This document shows positions 20,562 through 30,757 of a stretch of DNA of 62,614 nt, piece by piece (within the stretch, counting starts at the first letter, position 1; each line of letters opens with the position of its first letter). The notes under the pieces are model-generated. The model made no database searches. It was given only the letters and a program-made list of their open reading frames with translations, and was not told the origin of the DNA. The stretch comes from Deinococcus aerius. Its GTDB lineage: Bacteria; Deinococcota; Deinococci; Deinococcales; Deinococcaceae. The stretch lies in contig NZ_BFAG01000020.1 of NCBI RefSeq assembly GCF_002897375.1, positions 1 to 62,614 on the forward strand, written 5' to 3'. The translations under genes and the position numbers were made by a program.

Positions 20562-21272
20562 ATGCGAACCCGACTCAATATCCTGACGCCCCTGCTCGCC
20601 GCCACCTTCCTCGGCGCGAGTGCCTTTGCCGCCACGCCCACGACCGCCCAGCGGGCCGCGCCCTCCCCGGCGGGGCAGCAGCAGGCCGCGCCCCAGCAGC
20701 GTGCCCCCCAGAGTGTGCAGGTGGCGTACTACCAGGGCGATCCGCTGGGTGGCGGTCGACTGCTCCAGACCCGCTCAGTTTCCGCGCAGGGAGGCCCGCA
20801 GATGGGCGGCGGACTGTTCCAGAACGCGCCCGCCGGGGCCACCTACGCGGTCGTGACCACCCCCTTCGGGAAGCGCGTGGTGAACCTGGGGGACGCCCAG
20901 AACCGGCAGCCCCCGGCGGGCGGGCCGGGAGGGATGCCGCCCGGCCCGGACCAGCCCGGCGCCCCCATGAACGGGCACGCTGGCGACCGCGCCCCCGGCG
21001 GAAACGGCGGCCCGCAGGACCGGCAGGGCGTTCCCAACGCGCTCGGCCCGGCCCTGCGCGGCGCCACCGCCGTCACCTTCTACTCGGCCAACCCCCTGAG
21101 CGGCGGACGAGCCCTCCAGACCATCCGGCTGGGGACGACCGCCGGGACGCAGGATGCGGCCCTCCAGCAGGCCGCCCGCCAGGCCAAGTTCGCGGTGGTC
21201 GAGCGCCCGGGCGAGCGGCTGATCGTGGACCTGAGCGCCATTCCGGCCCGCCCCGACGCGCAGACCAGGTAA
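20562..21272 (+). CDS. Exported protein with internal duplication
   Basis: 236 residues with a Sec signal (cleavage near ASAFA-ATP). The mature protein has two related segments, VQVAYYQGDPLGGGRLLQT (about 50-70) and TAVTFYSANPLSGGRALQT (about 170-190). They are joined by a low-complexity Gly/Pro/Gln linker. Each is followed by a strand ending in a valine-rich VVNLG or IVDLS motif. It is therefore an old tandem duplication of a roughly 60-residue unit. No known family is recognised. A GAAGGAG site precedes the ATG. Confidence 0.65.
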   Translation: MRTRLNILTPLLAATFLGASAFAATPTTAQRAAPSPAGQQQAAPQQRAPQSVQVAYYQGDPLGGGRLLQTRSVSAQGGPQMGGGLFQNAPAGATYAVVTTPFGKRVVNLGDAQNRQPPAGGPGGMPPGPDQPGAPMNGHAGDRAPGGNGGPQDRQGVPNALGPALRGATAVTFYSANPLSGGRALQTIRLGTTAGTQDAALQQAARQAKFAVVERPGERLIVDLSAIPARPDAQTR

Positions 21273-21303
21273 ACAAGGCCCACGACAACGAAACGTCTCC
21301 AAG

Positions 21304-21343
21304 AGAGGCAATAGAAGCCCGCACCTGCTTCCGTTGCCTCTTT
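21304..21343 (+). terminator. Terminator hairpin
   Basis: AGAGGCAA (21304-21311) pairs with TTGCCTCT (21334-21341). An inner stem, GAAGC with GCTTC, adds stability, and the hairpin ends in TTT. It lies 31 bp after the stop of the exported protein. Confidence 0.7.
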
Positions 21344-21477
21344 GGCTGGATGGCAAATGTACAGTGGAATCGTCCTTTTGCCCCCTCTCCCCCTGTGGAA
21401 GAGGGGTGGCAGGCGGCGCCTGCCCTACAGACGACCCTGTAAAGAGGGATACTCGGGGATTCTGATTGGCCTGGTGA

Positions 21478-21534
21478 CGCCATGCCCGTTCACCCCCACC
21501 CAGCCTCCCCCCTCAAGGGGGAGGAGCTTTGATT
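21478..21534 (+). repeat. Dispersed intergenic repeat, copy 1
   Basis: The unit begins CGCCATGCCCG, continues through C-tracts and CCCAGCC, and ends in a hairpin of C and G tracts around CTCAA. The same blocks in the same order are found, inverted, at 53077-53153, where a 22-base segment separates them. It is too short to encode anything and is probably a non-autonomous repeat. Confidence 0.6.
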
Positions 21535-21763
21535 TCTGTCCCACACGTCATTCTCCACGGTGGAGGCTTGCATCATCCGGGTCAGACACACCAGGCGCAA
21601 TCCTGGCCAGGGCAGAAAACCGCTCCCCCGCCCTCCCTTAACGGCGGGTGGAGGCCAGGCTCACCTCCCCGCCCCGCCCGGGGTGAAGGGTAGGGGGGCT
21701 GTGGGGAAGAGACCTTCTCCACCACGCAGCGGCCACGAAGCCCAGCCCCAGGAGGACCTTCCC

Positions 21764-22783
<1,020 letters not shown>

Positions 22784-22826
22784 GGAGGAGATTTCCGTTC
22801 CTTGCGCAAGAATCGAACGAGAACCT

Positions 22827-23894
22827 ATGACGGACACCCAACAGCCAGTCACGTCGCAGCCCTGGGGCATGACTCCCGATGGGCAGCCGATCACCCTCTA
22901 CACGCTGCGGAACCCAAGCGGCATTCAGGCCGACATCATGGATTACGGGGGCGTCGTGGTACGCCTCCTCACGCCCGACCGAAACGGGAACCCCGGCGAT
23001 ATCGTCCTCGGCCACGACCACGCCGAGCCGTATTTCAGCCTGGAGACCTCGCCTTACTTCGGCGCGCTGATCGGGCGGTACGGCAACCGGATCGCGGGGG
23101 GCCGCTTCACCCTCGACGGGCAGACCTATCAGCTTCCGGTCAACAACGGCCCCAACTCGCTCCACGGCGGCACGCGGGGCTTCAACCAGCGCCTCTGGAC
23201 CGGCCGTCCCCTCGCAGACGGACCCGCCCTCGAACTCACCTACCTCAGCCCGGACGGCGAGGAGGGGTACCCGGGCAACCTCTCCGTCCGGGTCACGTAC
23301 ACCCTCACGGGGGACAACGCGCTCCAGATCGACTACGAGGCGAGGGCCGACGCGCCCACCATCCTCAACCTGACGAACCACACGTACTGGAACCTGGGCG
23401 GGGACGCGGGGCGGGACATTCTGGGGCACGAACTCACCCTGCGGGCCGACCACATCACGCCCATTGACGGGACGCTGATCCCGACGGGGGAACTCCTGCC
23501 GGTGGAGGGCACGCCCTTCGACTTCCGGCAGCCGACGCCCATCGGCGCGCGGGTAGACGAGCCGAACGAGCAACTGCGCTTCGCAGGTGGGTACGACCAC
23601 AACTTCGTGTTGGGAGGAGAGGGCCTGCGCTCCGTCGCCCAGGTCCGCGATCCCGAGTCCGGGCGGCGGGTCGAGGTGTCCACCGATCAGCCGGGGATGC
23701 AGTTCTACTCGGGCAACTTCCTGGACGGGAGCATCGTGGGCAAGGGCGGGCGGGTGTACGGCCACCGCTGGGCCCTGTGCCTGGAGACGCAGCACTTCCC
23801 GGACTCGCCCAACCACCCGAACTTTCCGTCCACGGTGCTGAGGCCGGGTGAAACCTTCACGTCGCGCACGGTCTACGCCTTCTCGGCGCGCTGA
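22827..23894 (+). CDS. galM: Aldose 1-epimerase
   Basis: A 355-residue mutarotase that interconverts alpha and beta anomers of hexoses. The general-acid His is in [13 protein letters not shown] and the catalytic Glu is in [15 protein letters not shown]. The motif [12 protein letters not shown] near residue 90 is a further family signature. Length is normal. It is probably co-transcribed with the aldo/keto reductase just upstream. Confidence 0.93.
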   Translation: MTDTQQPVTSQPWGMTPDGQPITLYTLRNPSGIQADIMDYGGVVVRLLTPDRNGNPGDIVLGHDHAEPYFSLETSPYFGALIGRYGNRIAGGRFTLDGQTYQLPVNNGPNSLHGGTRGFNQRLWTGRPLADGPALELTYLSPDGEEGYPGNLSVRVTYTLTGDNALQIDYEARADAPTILNLTNHTYWNLGGDAGRDILGHELTLRADHITPIDGTLIPTGELLPVEGTPFDFRQPTPIGARVDEPNEQLRFAGGYDHNFVLGGEGLRSVAQVRDPESGRRVEVSTDQPGMQFYSGNFLDGSIVGKGGRVYGHRWALCLETQHFPDSPNHPNFPSTVLRPGETFTSRTVYAFSAR

Positions 23895-23944
23895 GCGGAG
23901 GGAGGCCGGGCGGGGTGGGGGAGACTTCCGAGACTCCCCCGCCC

Positions 23945-24568
23945 TCAGTTGCTGATCGCCGGGGCCTGGCGCACGTACTGGTCGCTGCCCACCTGATCGA
24001 GCATGAACTCGGCGACGCTCGCGCGCGTGATAAACGGGCGAATATCGCCGACCAGCCCGGCGCGTGTGGGAGCGGCGGGGCCGTCGGTCAGGCGGGGAAC
24101 CCGCACGATCGTCCAGTCGAGCGTGGAGGCGCGGATCAGGTCGGCGTGGTTCAGCGAGTCCTTCAGCACGTCCGGCTGGGTGAGGCGCAGCAGCACGCGG
24201 AAGACCCGGTCGATGGGTCCGGGCCGGTCCCCCTCGTGCGGCACGCCCGCGCCGGTGAGGGTGATCAGGCGCCGCACCCCCGCTCCCGGCATCACGGTGG
24301 TGAGGTTGCGGGCGGCGAGCGTCATGGTGTCGGGCGGGCCGCCGCGCACGGGCCCCAGGGCGCTGAGGACGGCGTCCGTCCCCGCGATCACGCGGCCCAC
24401 CGCCTCCGGGTCGCGGGCGTCGCCCTGCACCTCGATCAGGCGCTCCTCGTGCCGGTGGAGTCGGCCCGGGTCGCGGGCCAGGACCCGCACGGTGTCCCCC
24501 CGCAGGAGGGCGAGGTCGATCAGCAGGCGTCCGGTGCGGCCCGTGCCGCCGAGAATGGCGAGGTTCAT
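23945..24568 (-). CDS. NAD(P)-binding Rossmann-fold protein
   Basis: 207 residues of the atypical SDR / NAD(P)H-binding group. The nucleotide loop is LAILGGTGRTGRLLI, followed by a VQGDARDPEAV segment and the LDWTIVRVPRLTDGP block typical of flavin-reductase-like (BLVRB-type) and NmrA-like proteins. There is no canonical YxxxK. It could be a reductase or a redox sensor. It is followed upstream, on the same strand, by a quinone oxidoreductase. Confidence 0.78.
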   Translation of the reverse strand: MNLAILGGTGRTGRLLIDLALLRGDTVRVLARDPGRLHRHEERLIEVQGDARDPEAVGRVIAGTDAVLSALGPVRGGPPDTMTLAARNLTTVMPGAGVRRLITLTGAGVPHEGDRPGPIDRVFRVLLRLTQPDVLKDSLNHADLIRASTLDWTIVRVPRLTDGPAAPTRAGLVGDIRPFITRASVAEFMLDQVGSDQYVRQAPAISN

Positions 24569-24659
24569 GGCTCTCCTTTGGGGAATGGAGTGGATGGGAA
24601 TGCGGCTCTCTGGCCGCAGCTTGACAAGTGACCCGTCCCCCTGTCCGTATGGGGGAACA

Positions 24660-25598
24660 CTACACCGTCACGACGACCTTGCCCCGCGCCTCACCGCTCT
24701 CGGCGTAGCGGTGGGCGCCCACGATCTGCTCCAGCGGGAAGGCCCGGTCAAGCGGCACGCGCAGCTCGCCCCCTTCGATCAGCCGGGCGAGGAAGGCGAG
24801 GTCCTGCGACCGCTCCCTCGTCTGGACCCCGGCGAAGCGCGGCCCCGCCCCCCCCAGCATGGCCCGCACGTCCCCGGGACGGGTGGGAAAGGGGCGCGTC
24901 GAGACGTACACTCCGTCCGGCGCCAATGCCCCCCGAACCTGCGAGAAGCGCAGCGCGGGCGGCGTGTCGAAGATGACATCCCAGGTCCGCCCGGAGAAGT
25001 CCACGCTGCCGGGGTCCAAGACCTCCTCCGCGCCCAGCTCCCGGACGAAGGCGTGCTTCTCCGGGCGGGCCGTGCCCGTGACCGTGGCCCCATAGTGCCG
25101 GGCGAGCTGCACCCCGAACGAGCCGATGCCACCCGCGGCGCCGATCACCAGCACCCGTGCCCCGCGTCGCCGGTGCAACTGCGCCCCGCCCCGTAGCGCC
25201 TGAAGGGCCGTCAGACCGGAGAGCGGCACGGCGGCGGCCTCGGCGGGGGAGATGCCCTGCGGGGCGAGCGCCACCCGCGACTGCCGCACGGTAACGTACT
25301 CGGCGGCCCCGCCGCCACTGTGCCCCAGCAGCGAATACACCCGGTCCCCGAGGTCGAAAGCCGTCACTCGCGGCCCCAGCCCCACGACCTCCCCGGCCAC
25401 GTCCAAACCCGCGGTGAAGGGCCGCCGCACGACGAGTGAGATCGGCCCGCCGCCCCGCCGCAGGCCCAGGTCGGTGCCGTTCACGCTGCTCGCCTGGACC
25501 CGGATCAGAACCTCGTCCCCGTCCGGGTGCGGCCAGGGAACCTCCTCCAGCCGCAGGACCTCGGGACCGCCGAAGGAATGAACACGCGCCGCCAGCAT
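24660..25598 (-). CDS. Zinc-free quinone oxidoreductase (MDR family)
   Basis: A 312-residue medium-chain dehydrogenase/reductase. The GroES-like half contains VLIRVQASSVNGTDLGLR and the Rossmann half contains VLVIGAAGGIGSFGVQLARHYGA. Zinc-binding cysteines are absent, which places it with NADPH:quinone reductases and enoyl reductases. The ATG at 25598 starts the usual first strand (MLAARVHSFGGPEVLRLEEV); longer frames upstream have no family similarity. The substrate is not predictable. Confidence 0.87.
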   Translation of the reverse strand: MLAARVHSFGGPEVLRLEEVPWPHPDGDEVLIRVQASSVNGTDLGLRRGGGPISLVVRRPFTAGLDVAGEVVGLGPRVTAFDLGDRVYSLLGHSGGGAAEYVTVRQSRVALAPQGISPAEAAAVPLSGLTALQALRGGAQLHRRRGARVLVIGAAGGIGSFGVQLARHYGATVTGTARPEKHAFVRELGAEEVLDPGSVDFSGRTWDVIFDTPPALRFSQVRGALAPDGVYVSTRPFPTRPGDVRAMLGGAGPRFAGVQTRERSQDLAFLARLIEGGELRVPLDRAFPLEQIVGAHRYAESGEARGKVVVTV

Positions 25599-25711
25599 GG
25601 GGCACCTTAGAACGGGCCGGGACTCCCGGGCGTGAGGAGGGGCGGGCCGTGCGTTCATGTGCGCGGGCCGTCCCGGTTTCTTCCTGCCAAGCTCGGGCGG
25701 CATAGTGAGTC

Positions 25712-26629
25712 ATGCCCCGCGCCTTCCAGGACAGGTCCACCGGGCCGGACCCCGCCCCCAAGCTGCTCGTGAACCTGCGGTCGCGGCGGGGCGCGGCCTC
25801 GCTGGCGGCGGCGACTGAGGCGCTGGCGGCCGAGGGCCTGCGCGTGACCCCACTCCCCGTGCGCGGCCCGCACGAGGCGGAACTCATCCTGCGGGCCGAG
25901 GTGGCGCGGGGCGCCCCCTGCGTGATCGTGGGGGGCGGCGACGGCACGCTCTCGCACGCCGCCGGGGTCCTGGCGCGGACGGGGACGGCCCTGGGCGTCC
26001 TGCCACTGGGGACCGGCAACACCTTCGCCCGCAGCGTGGGCGTGCCCCTCGACCTGGCCGGCGCCGCGCGGGTGATCGCCGGGGGCGAGACGGCGGCGGT
26101 GGACGTGGGGCTGCTCAACGGGCGGCCCTTTCTCAACAGCGTGGCCCTGGGCCTCTCCGCCGAGATCGCCCGCGTCCTGACCCCCGCCCTCAAGCGGCGC
26201 CTGGGCCTGCTCGCCTGGCCGGTCGTGGGGACCCAGGTGCTCGGGAGGCACCACGCCCTCGACCTCACCCTCACGTCGCCGGGGGGCACCCTGCGGCTGC
26301 GGACTCACCAACTGCTCGTGGCGAATGGTCGGTACGTGGCCGGGCCGCTGCGCGCCGCGCCCCACGCCTCGGTGGCCGACCGGCAGCTCGACGTGCTCGT
26401 GTTTGGCAAGGGCAGGCTCATCCAACTGCTGCGGGCGGGGGTGGGCTGGACGCTGGGGCGGCCCGCCCTCCAGTTCTCCGCCCCGCGCCTGACCGTGCAG
26501 ACGAGGGGGGGCCCGCGCTGGGCCAGCGTGGACGGCGAGGTGATGCCCCTCACCACCCTCGACCTCTCGGTGGAGGCCGCCGCCCTGCGCGTGCGGGTGC
26601 CCGCCGGGTTCGACGCGGGGAGGGTGTGA
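25712..26629 (+). CDS. Diacylglycerol kinase-family lipid kinase
   Basis: A 305-residue YegS/DgkB-type kinase. The phosphate-binding GGGDGTLSHAAG is followed by PLGTGNTFARSVG, and the C-terminal DGEVMP motif is present. It phosphorylates a lipid, probably diacylglycerol, at the membrane. It is divergent from the quinone oxidoreductase and stands alone. Confidence 0.88.
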   Translation: MPRAFQDRSTGPDPAPKLLVNLRSRRGAASLAAATEALAAEGLRVTPLPVRGPHEAELILRAEVARGAPCVIVGGGDGTLSHAAGVLARTGTALGVLPLGTGNTFARSVGVPLDLAGAARVIAGGETAAVDVGLLNGRPFLNSVALGLSAEIARVLTPALKRRLGLLAWPVVGTQVLGRHHALDLTLTSPGGTLRLRTHQLLVANGRYVAGPLRAAPHASVADRQLDVLVFGKGRLIQLLRAGVGWTLGRPALQFSAPRLTVQTRGGPRWASVDGEVMPLTTLDLSVEAAALRVRVPAGFDAGRV

Positions 26630-26719
26630 GGGTGGCCCCAAACCATCCCTCTGTGCCGACCTGAAGCGCCCCGTCTGCAACCGCCCAAGGAGCGCCCGTC
26701 CTCTGTCCCCAGCCGCTGC

Positions 26720-27283
26720 CTACACCCCCATGCGGTACAGGATGGCGAGCGGCACAAGTTCGTTGGTGATCTCCTGAAGCATCCGGTGGTGCTTGAACTT
26801 CTCCAGCGAGATCGGGAAGGTGAGGTCCACGATCTCGCGGATGCCCAGCGCGTAGCCCAGTTGCTCCGCCGCCGAGAAGGCACGGATGGCGTTCAGGCTC
26901 GCCAGGAACAGTTGATGCAGGTCGTCCCACCAGCCCTGCGCGCCGGTTGCCAGCCCTTGCAGCGCCCCCAGCGCCTCCTGGCCCTTGGAGAGGAGTTGCC
27001 CGCCCACGCTCAGCAGCCCGGGGCTCGGCGGCTTCCCCCCGATCGCGCGGTACAGCTCGTCCACCTGCGCCTCATGGCGGCGGGCGGTGTCCACGACCTC
27101 CCCGATCAGTTGCCGGAGGTGCGGCCCGTGGAGCTGGTCCAGCACGTCCTCGGCAAGCTTGCGAAAGGACGCCTGCGCGGCTGGCACCTGGCCGAACCAG
27201 CGTTCCGAGCGGTTCAGGAATTCGTCCCAGGTCGCCGGATCGAGTTCGGTGGCGAGGGGCTGGGGGAGGTTGGGTGCGGTCAT
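26720..27283 (-). CDS. Hypothetical helical protein
   Basis: 187 residues, soluble and almost entirely helical by composition, without signal or membrane segments. Notable parts are the Trp-rich start (ATWDEFLNRSERWFGQVP) and a conserved-looking end (EKFKHHRMLQEITNELVPL). I do not recognise the family. The ATG has a GGAGG site. The neighbouring sequence upstream consists of gene fragments, so it may be a survivor of a rearranged locus. Confidence 0.6.
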   Translation of the reverse strand: MTAPNLPQPLATELDPATWDEFLNRSERWFGQVPAAQASFRKLAEDVLDQLHGPHLRQLIGEVVDTARRHEAQVDELYRAIGGKPPSPGLLSVGGQLLSKGQEALGALQGLATGAQGWWDDLHQLFLASLNAIRAFSAAEQLGYALGIREIVDLTFPISLEKFKHHRMLQEITNELVPLAILYRMGV

Positions 27284-27311
27284 GCCGCCCTCCTGTTCAT
27301 AGCTGGTCTCC

Positions 27312-27395
27312 TCACCGGCGGGTCACCCGCCACAGCACGCCCGTGTGGGCATAGGTGACGACGTTGCCCTGGGACGACCCCAGCCGCTCCCGCCC
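27312..27395 (-). pseudogene. C-terminal fragment of an unknown gene
   Basis: The minus-strand frame ending at 27312 reads LGSSQGNVVTYAHTGVLWR and ends VTRR, with codon use like the genes around it. It has no start and stops being coding-like at about 27395, where a different fragment on the other strand begins. Confidence 0.35.
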
Positions 27396-27396
27396 C

Positions 27397-27516
27397 GCGA
27401 ACGAGCTCACCCTGAGTGAGTGGGACCCGGTGAGCAAGCAGCCGCACTACAAGTACGCGGCGGTGCGGATCAGCAAGTGCGGCGCGAAGGAGGGACGCCG
27501 CAATAGGCGTAACTGA
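27397..27516 (+). pseudogene. C-terminal fragment of a molybdopterin oxidoreductase
   Basis: Forty codons ending in a stop contain SEWDPVSKQPHYKYAAVRI. This resembles the extreme C-terminus of molybdopterin-dinucleotide-binding oxidoreductases such as assimilatory nitrate reductase. The rest of the gene is missing, and the fragment abuts an unrelated fragment on the opposite strand. Confidence 0.45.
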
Positions 27517-27930
27517 TGACGCCTTCGGACGGGGCGCCGCGTCCGGCCAGGGTCACCAGCGTCAGCGGGTGCACCTGTGGGGGGTGCCGTAGGCCCAGGC
27601 CGCCTCTATGCAGGAGGTGTGATGCGCCAGGAGAGCTACAGCCATCAGGGCCCGGTTGCCGTCCGCCGTGCGGATGAACAGGACCCGCCCAAGGCCAAAG
27701 GAATCAAGGTGCCAGGAAGAAGGGGAAGCGGCCACGACAGGTTTCTGGTGCAGGGTTGAACTACGGGAACTGTAGGGGTCCCGTGTCAGGGGGCGGTGAT
27801 GGCCTTCTGGTCCGGATGGCTTCCTGCTGTAACCACTTGGGCGGCCTCAATCCGGGGGGCGCCTTCGGTCACCCTGCGACGTAGGGGGAGTGTGCAAGGG
27901 TGGGAAGGCTGAACCGCGGGCCTGTCCCGG
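27517..27930. other. Decayed intergenic sequence
   Basis: No intact gene is visible. A minus-strand stretch at about 27606-27696 reads GLGRVLFIRTADGNRALMA and could be a further fragment of a lost gene. The remainder leads into the IS3-type remnant. Confidence 0.3.
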
Positions 27931-27939
27931 TAGTGCGTA

Positions 27940-28237
27940 GTTGAAGCTAAGCGGCTGTAGCTTGGCGTTCGAGCCTCCTGGGGTGTCAAGTTCCCAAGTG
28001 TTGAGTGACGACGCTGGCGGTTGTAGAACATCTCGATGAACTCGAACACGGCCCGTCGTGCAGCGGCACGGCTCTCAAATGCGTTTCGAGATCGGCCTTC
28101 TTCGCCAGTGGTGGTCCCACTCACCGAGACTTCCAGCACCCGGCACATCACGTCCAGGCGGTACTGCTCCCGGTGAGCGTCAATGAACCGGTACCTCAGC
28201 GGGTGGCCCCTTTGGTAAAGAAGGCCGCCGCTTTTTT
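27940..28237 (-). pseudogene. IS3-family orfB, internally deleted
   Basis: After an A6 run at 28232-28237 the -1 frame reads RYRFIDAHREQYRLDVMCRV, the normal start of an IS3 OrfB. It then jumps directly to FIEMFYNRQRRHSTLGNLTP, the normal end. The whole DDE catalytic core, roughly 200 residues, is absent. The A6 run followed by G is where IS3 elements normally frameshift from orfA into orfB. Confidence 0.6.
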
Positions 28238-28495
28238 CGGGATTTCTCGCTCCTGCCGCAGAATCTCGTTCTCTTGGCGGAGCCGCCTGATCTCCTGCTG
28301 CCCTGGGGTCAGGACCTGCTTCCCCTGTCCAGGAAAAGCTGACTCCCCCTTCTCCGGCTGGGCGTTCCTCCGCTTGCGCAGCAGGGACACGTTGAGGCCC
28401 AGGTCGCGGGCAGTGCCCGTGACGTTGCCGCTGGTTCGGGCGAGCTGAACAGCGTCTCGCCCGAACTCGGCGCTGTGCGTTCTGCGGTTGGTCAT
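28196..28495 (-). CDS. IS3-family transposase OrfA
   Basis: A 99-residue helix-turn-helix protein of the HTH_Tnp_1 type, MTNRRTHSAEFGRDAVQLAR, then NVTGTARDLGLNVSLLRK. It ends in a leucine-zipper-like segment EIRRLRQENEILRQEREIPKK. It is intact, but its orfB partner is internally deleted. At most it could act as an inhibitor of related transposases. Confidence 0.7.
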   Translation of the reverse strand: MTNRRTHSAEFGRDAVQLARTSGNVTGTARDLGLNVSLLRKRRNAQPEKGESAFPGQGKQVLTPGQQEIRRLRQENEILRQEREIPKKAAAFFTKGATR

Positions 28496-28561
28496 GAGGG
28501 CGCCTCCTCTCTTCCAGGCTTAGCTCCCCCCACACCGTGTCGGGTCACCCGCACTGCTCCT

Positions 28562-28768
28562 ATGACCCGCCTCGTCGTGCACGTGGACATGAACGCCTTC
28601 TACGTCTCGGTCGAGGTGCGCGACCAGCCGGAGCTGAGGGAGAAACCCGTCGCCGTCATCGTGCTGGGCCGAAGGGGCGTGGTGTTGACGCCCGAGCTGA
28701 CCGCCGGGTACTGGGTTCGCCCCCTGGGCGTGAGCGCCGTTAACCTCAGTCCCCGGGCCGGAGCGTGA
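28562..28768 (+). pseudogene. N-terminal fragment of DNA polymerase IV (dinB-like)
   Basis: The frame starts MTRLVVHVDMNAFYVSVEVR, then DQPELREKPVAV, the first catalytic segment of Y-family polymerases. After GRRGVV the sequence loses similarity and ends at 69 codons instead of about 350. It is a truncated remnant next to the IS3 debris. Confidence 0.6.
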
Positions 28769-28867
28769 GGGCGATGGGGCGAAGAGGGCGCTGGGGTTGG
28801 GGCCCACAGAACTCCCGGGAGCGGCGGCCCCTCACCGCCGCAGGCCCTTTCCTCGCGGTGGCACACC

Positions 28868-30100
28868 TCAGGGCGACTTCAGCTTCCCCGCGCCCAGTGT
28901 CGCGGCTGGGGTCGCGTCCCACCCCACCCACACCGTCACGTCCGCAAACACCGACCCCTGCCCGGAGACGCGCGCCTCCCCGAACCCCAGATCACGGCGC
29001 ACCCGCCCCGCCTCGCTCACGCTGGCATTCGACAGCACCGCGCTCGCCCGCCCGGGCGGCACCTCGCGCCGACTTACGAACACGTTCCGGTAGCCCGCCC
29101 GCCACAGCCGCGCCCTCGCGTTCGCCAGTTGCGCTGAGGTGCCCCCCGTGGCGACCAGCGCCACCCGCAGGGTGCGCACGTCACGCGCGGCCGGGGTGGA
29201 CGGGAGCGCCCGGCCGAAGTTCGCCAGGGTGCGCCGCGCGGCCGCGACGTTCACACTCCAGTAGCTCACGCGGTTGACCGTCTGAAAACGCCCGGGCAGC
29301 AAGAACGTCTCCACGCGCGGCCAGTGCAGGGCGATGCCGAGGGCCGCGCTGATGTCAAGGGGACGAGCATTCGTCCGCACGTCACTCTGAAGCAATCGGG
29401 GAAGGGCGCTCAGCCGGACCGCTCCGGATGGGGTGAGCAGTCGGCGGGCCAGCGCCTTCACGAAGGTCTGCTGTCGCTGCGCGCGCCCGATGTCCCCCAT
29501 GGCGTCGTGCCGAAAGCGCACGAACTGCTCGGCCTGCTGGCCCGACAGGTGCCGCCAGCCCTTCTTCAGGCGAATGTGCAATCCCGCGGCCCGGTCGTCG
29601 TACCTCATGTCCTGCGGAACATAGAGGTCCACGCCACCCAGGGCGTCGGTCAGGTGACGCACGCCGTTCAGGTTGACGAGCACGTACGCCTGCACCTTCA
29701 GGCCGGTGAGGGTCTCGACGGCGCGGACCATACCGTTCGGGCCGAGCTTGGGGAGGGCGGCGTTGAGTTTGCGCCAGCCCAGGCCGGGCAGCCACACGCG
29801 GGTGTCACGTGGCAAGCTCAGGGTGCGCACGGTATTGGTCACGGGATCGAGTTGCACCAGCAACATGCTGTCGGTGTTGCCGCGGAAGGTCTCGGGCGCG
29901 CGGACGTGGTGCGCGCGGTAGTCGGGCGCGACGCCCGCGATCAGGTAATTGACCGCCCGGGTCGGGGGGCGTGGCGCGGGTGTGAAGCCGTGGGCCTGAG
30001 GGGGAGCGGCCCGACTGGCGGCGGAGAGCAGCAGGGCGAGGGCGAGGAACCCGACGACGGTGAGGACCCATGGGCGCAGCAGGAGCGGAACTGGGGGCAT
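28868..30100 (-). CDS. LytR-CpsA-Psr family protein
   Basis: About 410 residues: a single N-terminal membrane anchor (LLLRPWVLTVVGFLALALLL), then an LCP catalytic domain. Its motifs are NTDSMLLVQLDP, LSLPRDTRV and FVRFRHDAMGDIGRAQRQQ, with the conserved Arg and Asp residues that bind polyprenyl phosphate. A LytR C-terminal domain follows (LRVALVATGGTSAQLANAR). LCP proteins attach secondary wall polymers to peptidoglycan outside the membrane. The ATG at 30100 has GAGG at the right distance; 30106 is an alternative. It is monocistronic. Confidence 0.87.
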   Translation of the reverse strand: MPPVPLLLRPWVLTVVGFLALALLLSAASRAAPPQAHGFTPAPRPPTRAVNYLIAGVAPDYRAHHVRAPETFRGNTDSMLLVQLDPVTNTVRTLSLPRDTRVWLPGLGWRKLNAALPKLGPNGMVRAVETLTGLKVQAYVLVNLNGVRHLTDALGGVDLYVPQDMRYDDRAAGLHIRLKKGWRHLSGQQAEQFVRFRHDAMGDIGRAQRQQTFVKALARRLLTPSGAVRLSALPRLLQSDVRTNARPLDISAALGIALHWPRVETFLLPGRFQTVNRVSYWSVNVAAARRTLANFGRALPSTPAARDVRTLRVALVATGGTSAQLANARARLWRAGYRNVFVSRREVPPGRASAVLSNASVSEAGRVRRDLGFGEARVSGQGSVFADVTVWVGWDATPAATLGAGKLKSP

Positions 30101-30757
30101 CTTCATCCTCGTGGCGGACGCGGCCGGTGGAGCAGGTGAGGCAGGCAGGACCACAGCGTGCGGTCCCTTCGACCTCCGGCTTAAGGAAGAGCTGTCCGAA
30201 GGGTACCAAAAGCGGGACCGCCTGCTTGGGGACGGGTCCTCTCCAGCCACCCGCCGGGAAGAGGGGGAGGGCAGAACGGCGTCGGGGGTAGTGCGGAGTG
30301 GTGGGTCGGGGAAGGGGTTCGCCAGGGGCCAAGGCCGTGTTCGCGGGTCATCAGGGCCAAGCGTGCGCTCACCGTTGAAAGTCCCGCGCAGGTTCGCGGT
30401 GAACCGGGCCGTCTTCTCAGGCCCCGTCCCAGCTCGATGGTCATTCGCCCATTGCTGGCGTTGCCGGATGCTCCTATGGCGGCGAGAGGTCGGGCCATTC
30501 AGGGAGAGCGGTGGACTCAGCAGTAACCCGTTGCCGTGTTCGGTCGATGAGCGTACGAGCCGGGGGATCGGCCAGGGTGGACGGCACCTTGGGCGGACTC
30601 GTTCTCAGGACCGCACCGCCGCCTCAGGGGCGCTTCGTGGAGAGGGACACGGCGGGATGGGGGGGGGAGGAGTCCTCATGGTTGGCGAGCGGTCTGGGTT
30701 CCTGGGACGTGGTAACGTCCCTGCCGTGCTCGCACTGCTCACCTCGGGGAGCGCAGA
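30101..30757. other. Intergenic region without genes
   Basis: About 650 bp upstream of the LCP gene. I see no complete gene, only Pro/Arg/Gly-rich noise frames. The right end probably contains unrecognisable parts of the IS110-type remnant that follows. Confidence 0.35.

Larger units (their letters stand above)
21273..21763. other. Intergenic region with terminator and repeats
   Basis: About 490 bp without a gene. It starts with a strong terminator hairpin (21304-21341). It then holds several C- and G-tract inverted repeats, including a repeat unit at 21478-21534 shared with 53077-53153. The remaining reading frames are Pro/Arg-rich and not gene-like. Confidence 0.45.
27940..28495 (-). mobile_element. 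Degraded IS3-family insertion sequence
   Basis: An orfA (28196-28495) and a heavily deleted orfB on the minus strand form the remnant of an IS3-family element. I could not find convincing terminal inverted repeats or target duplications, so the ends given are those of the recognisable coding parts. It cannot encode a working transposase because the catalytic core of orfB is missing. Confidence 0.6.

Noticed and set aside
28232..28237. The A6 run as a functional programmed frameshift site
   Set aside because: It is at the right place for an IS3 element, but the downstream orfB lacks its catalytic core, so any frameshift product would be inactive.
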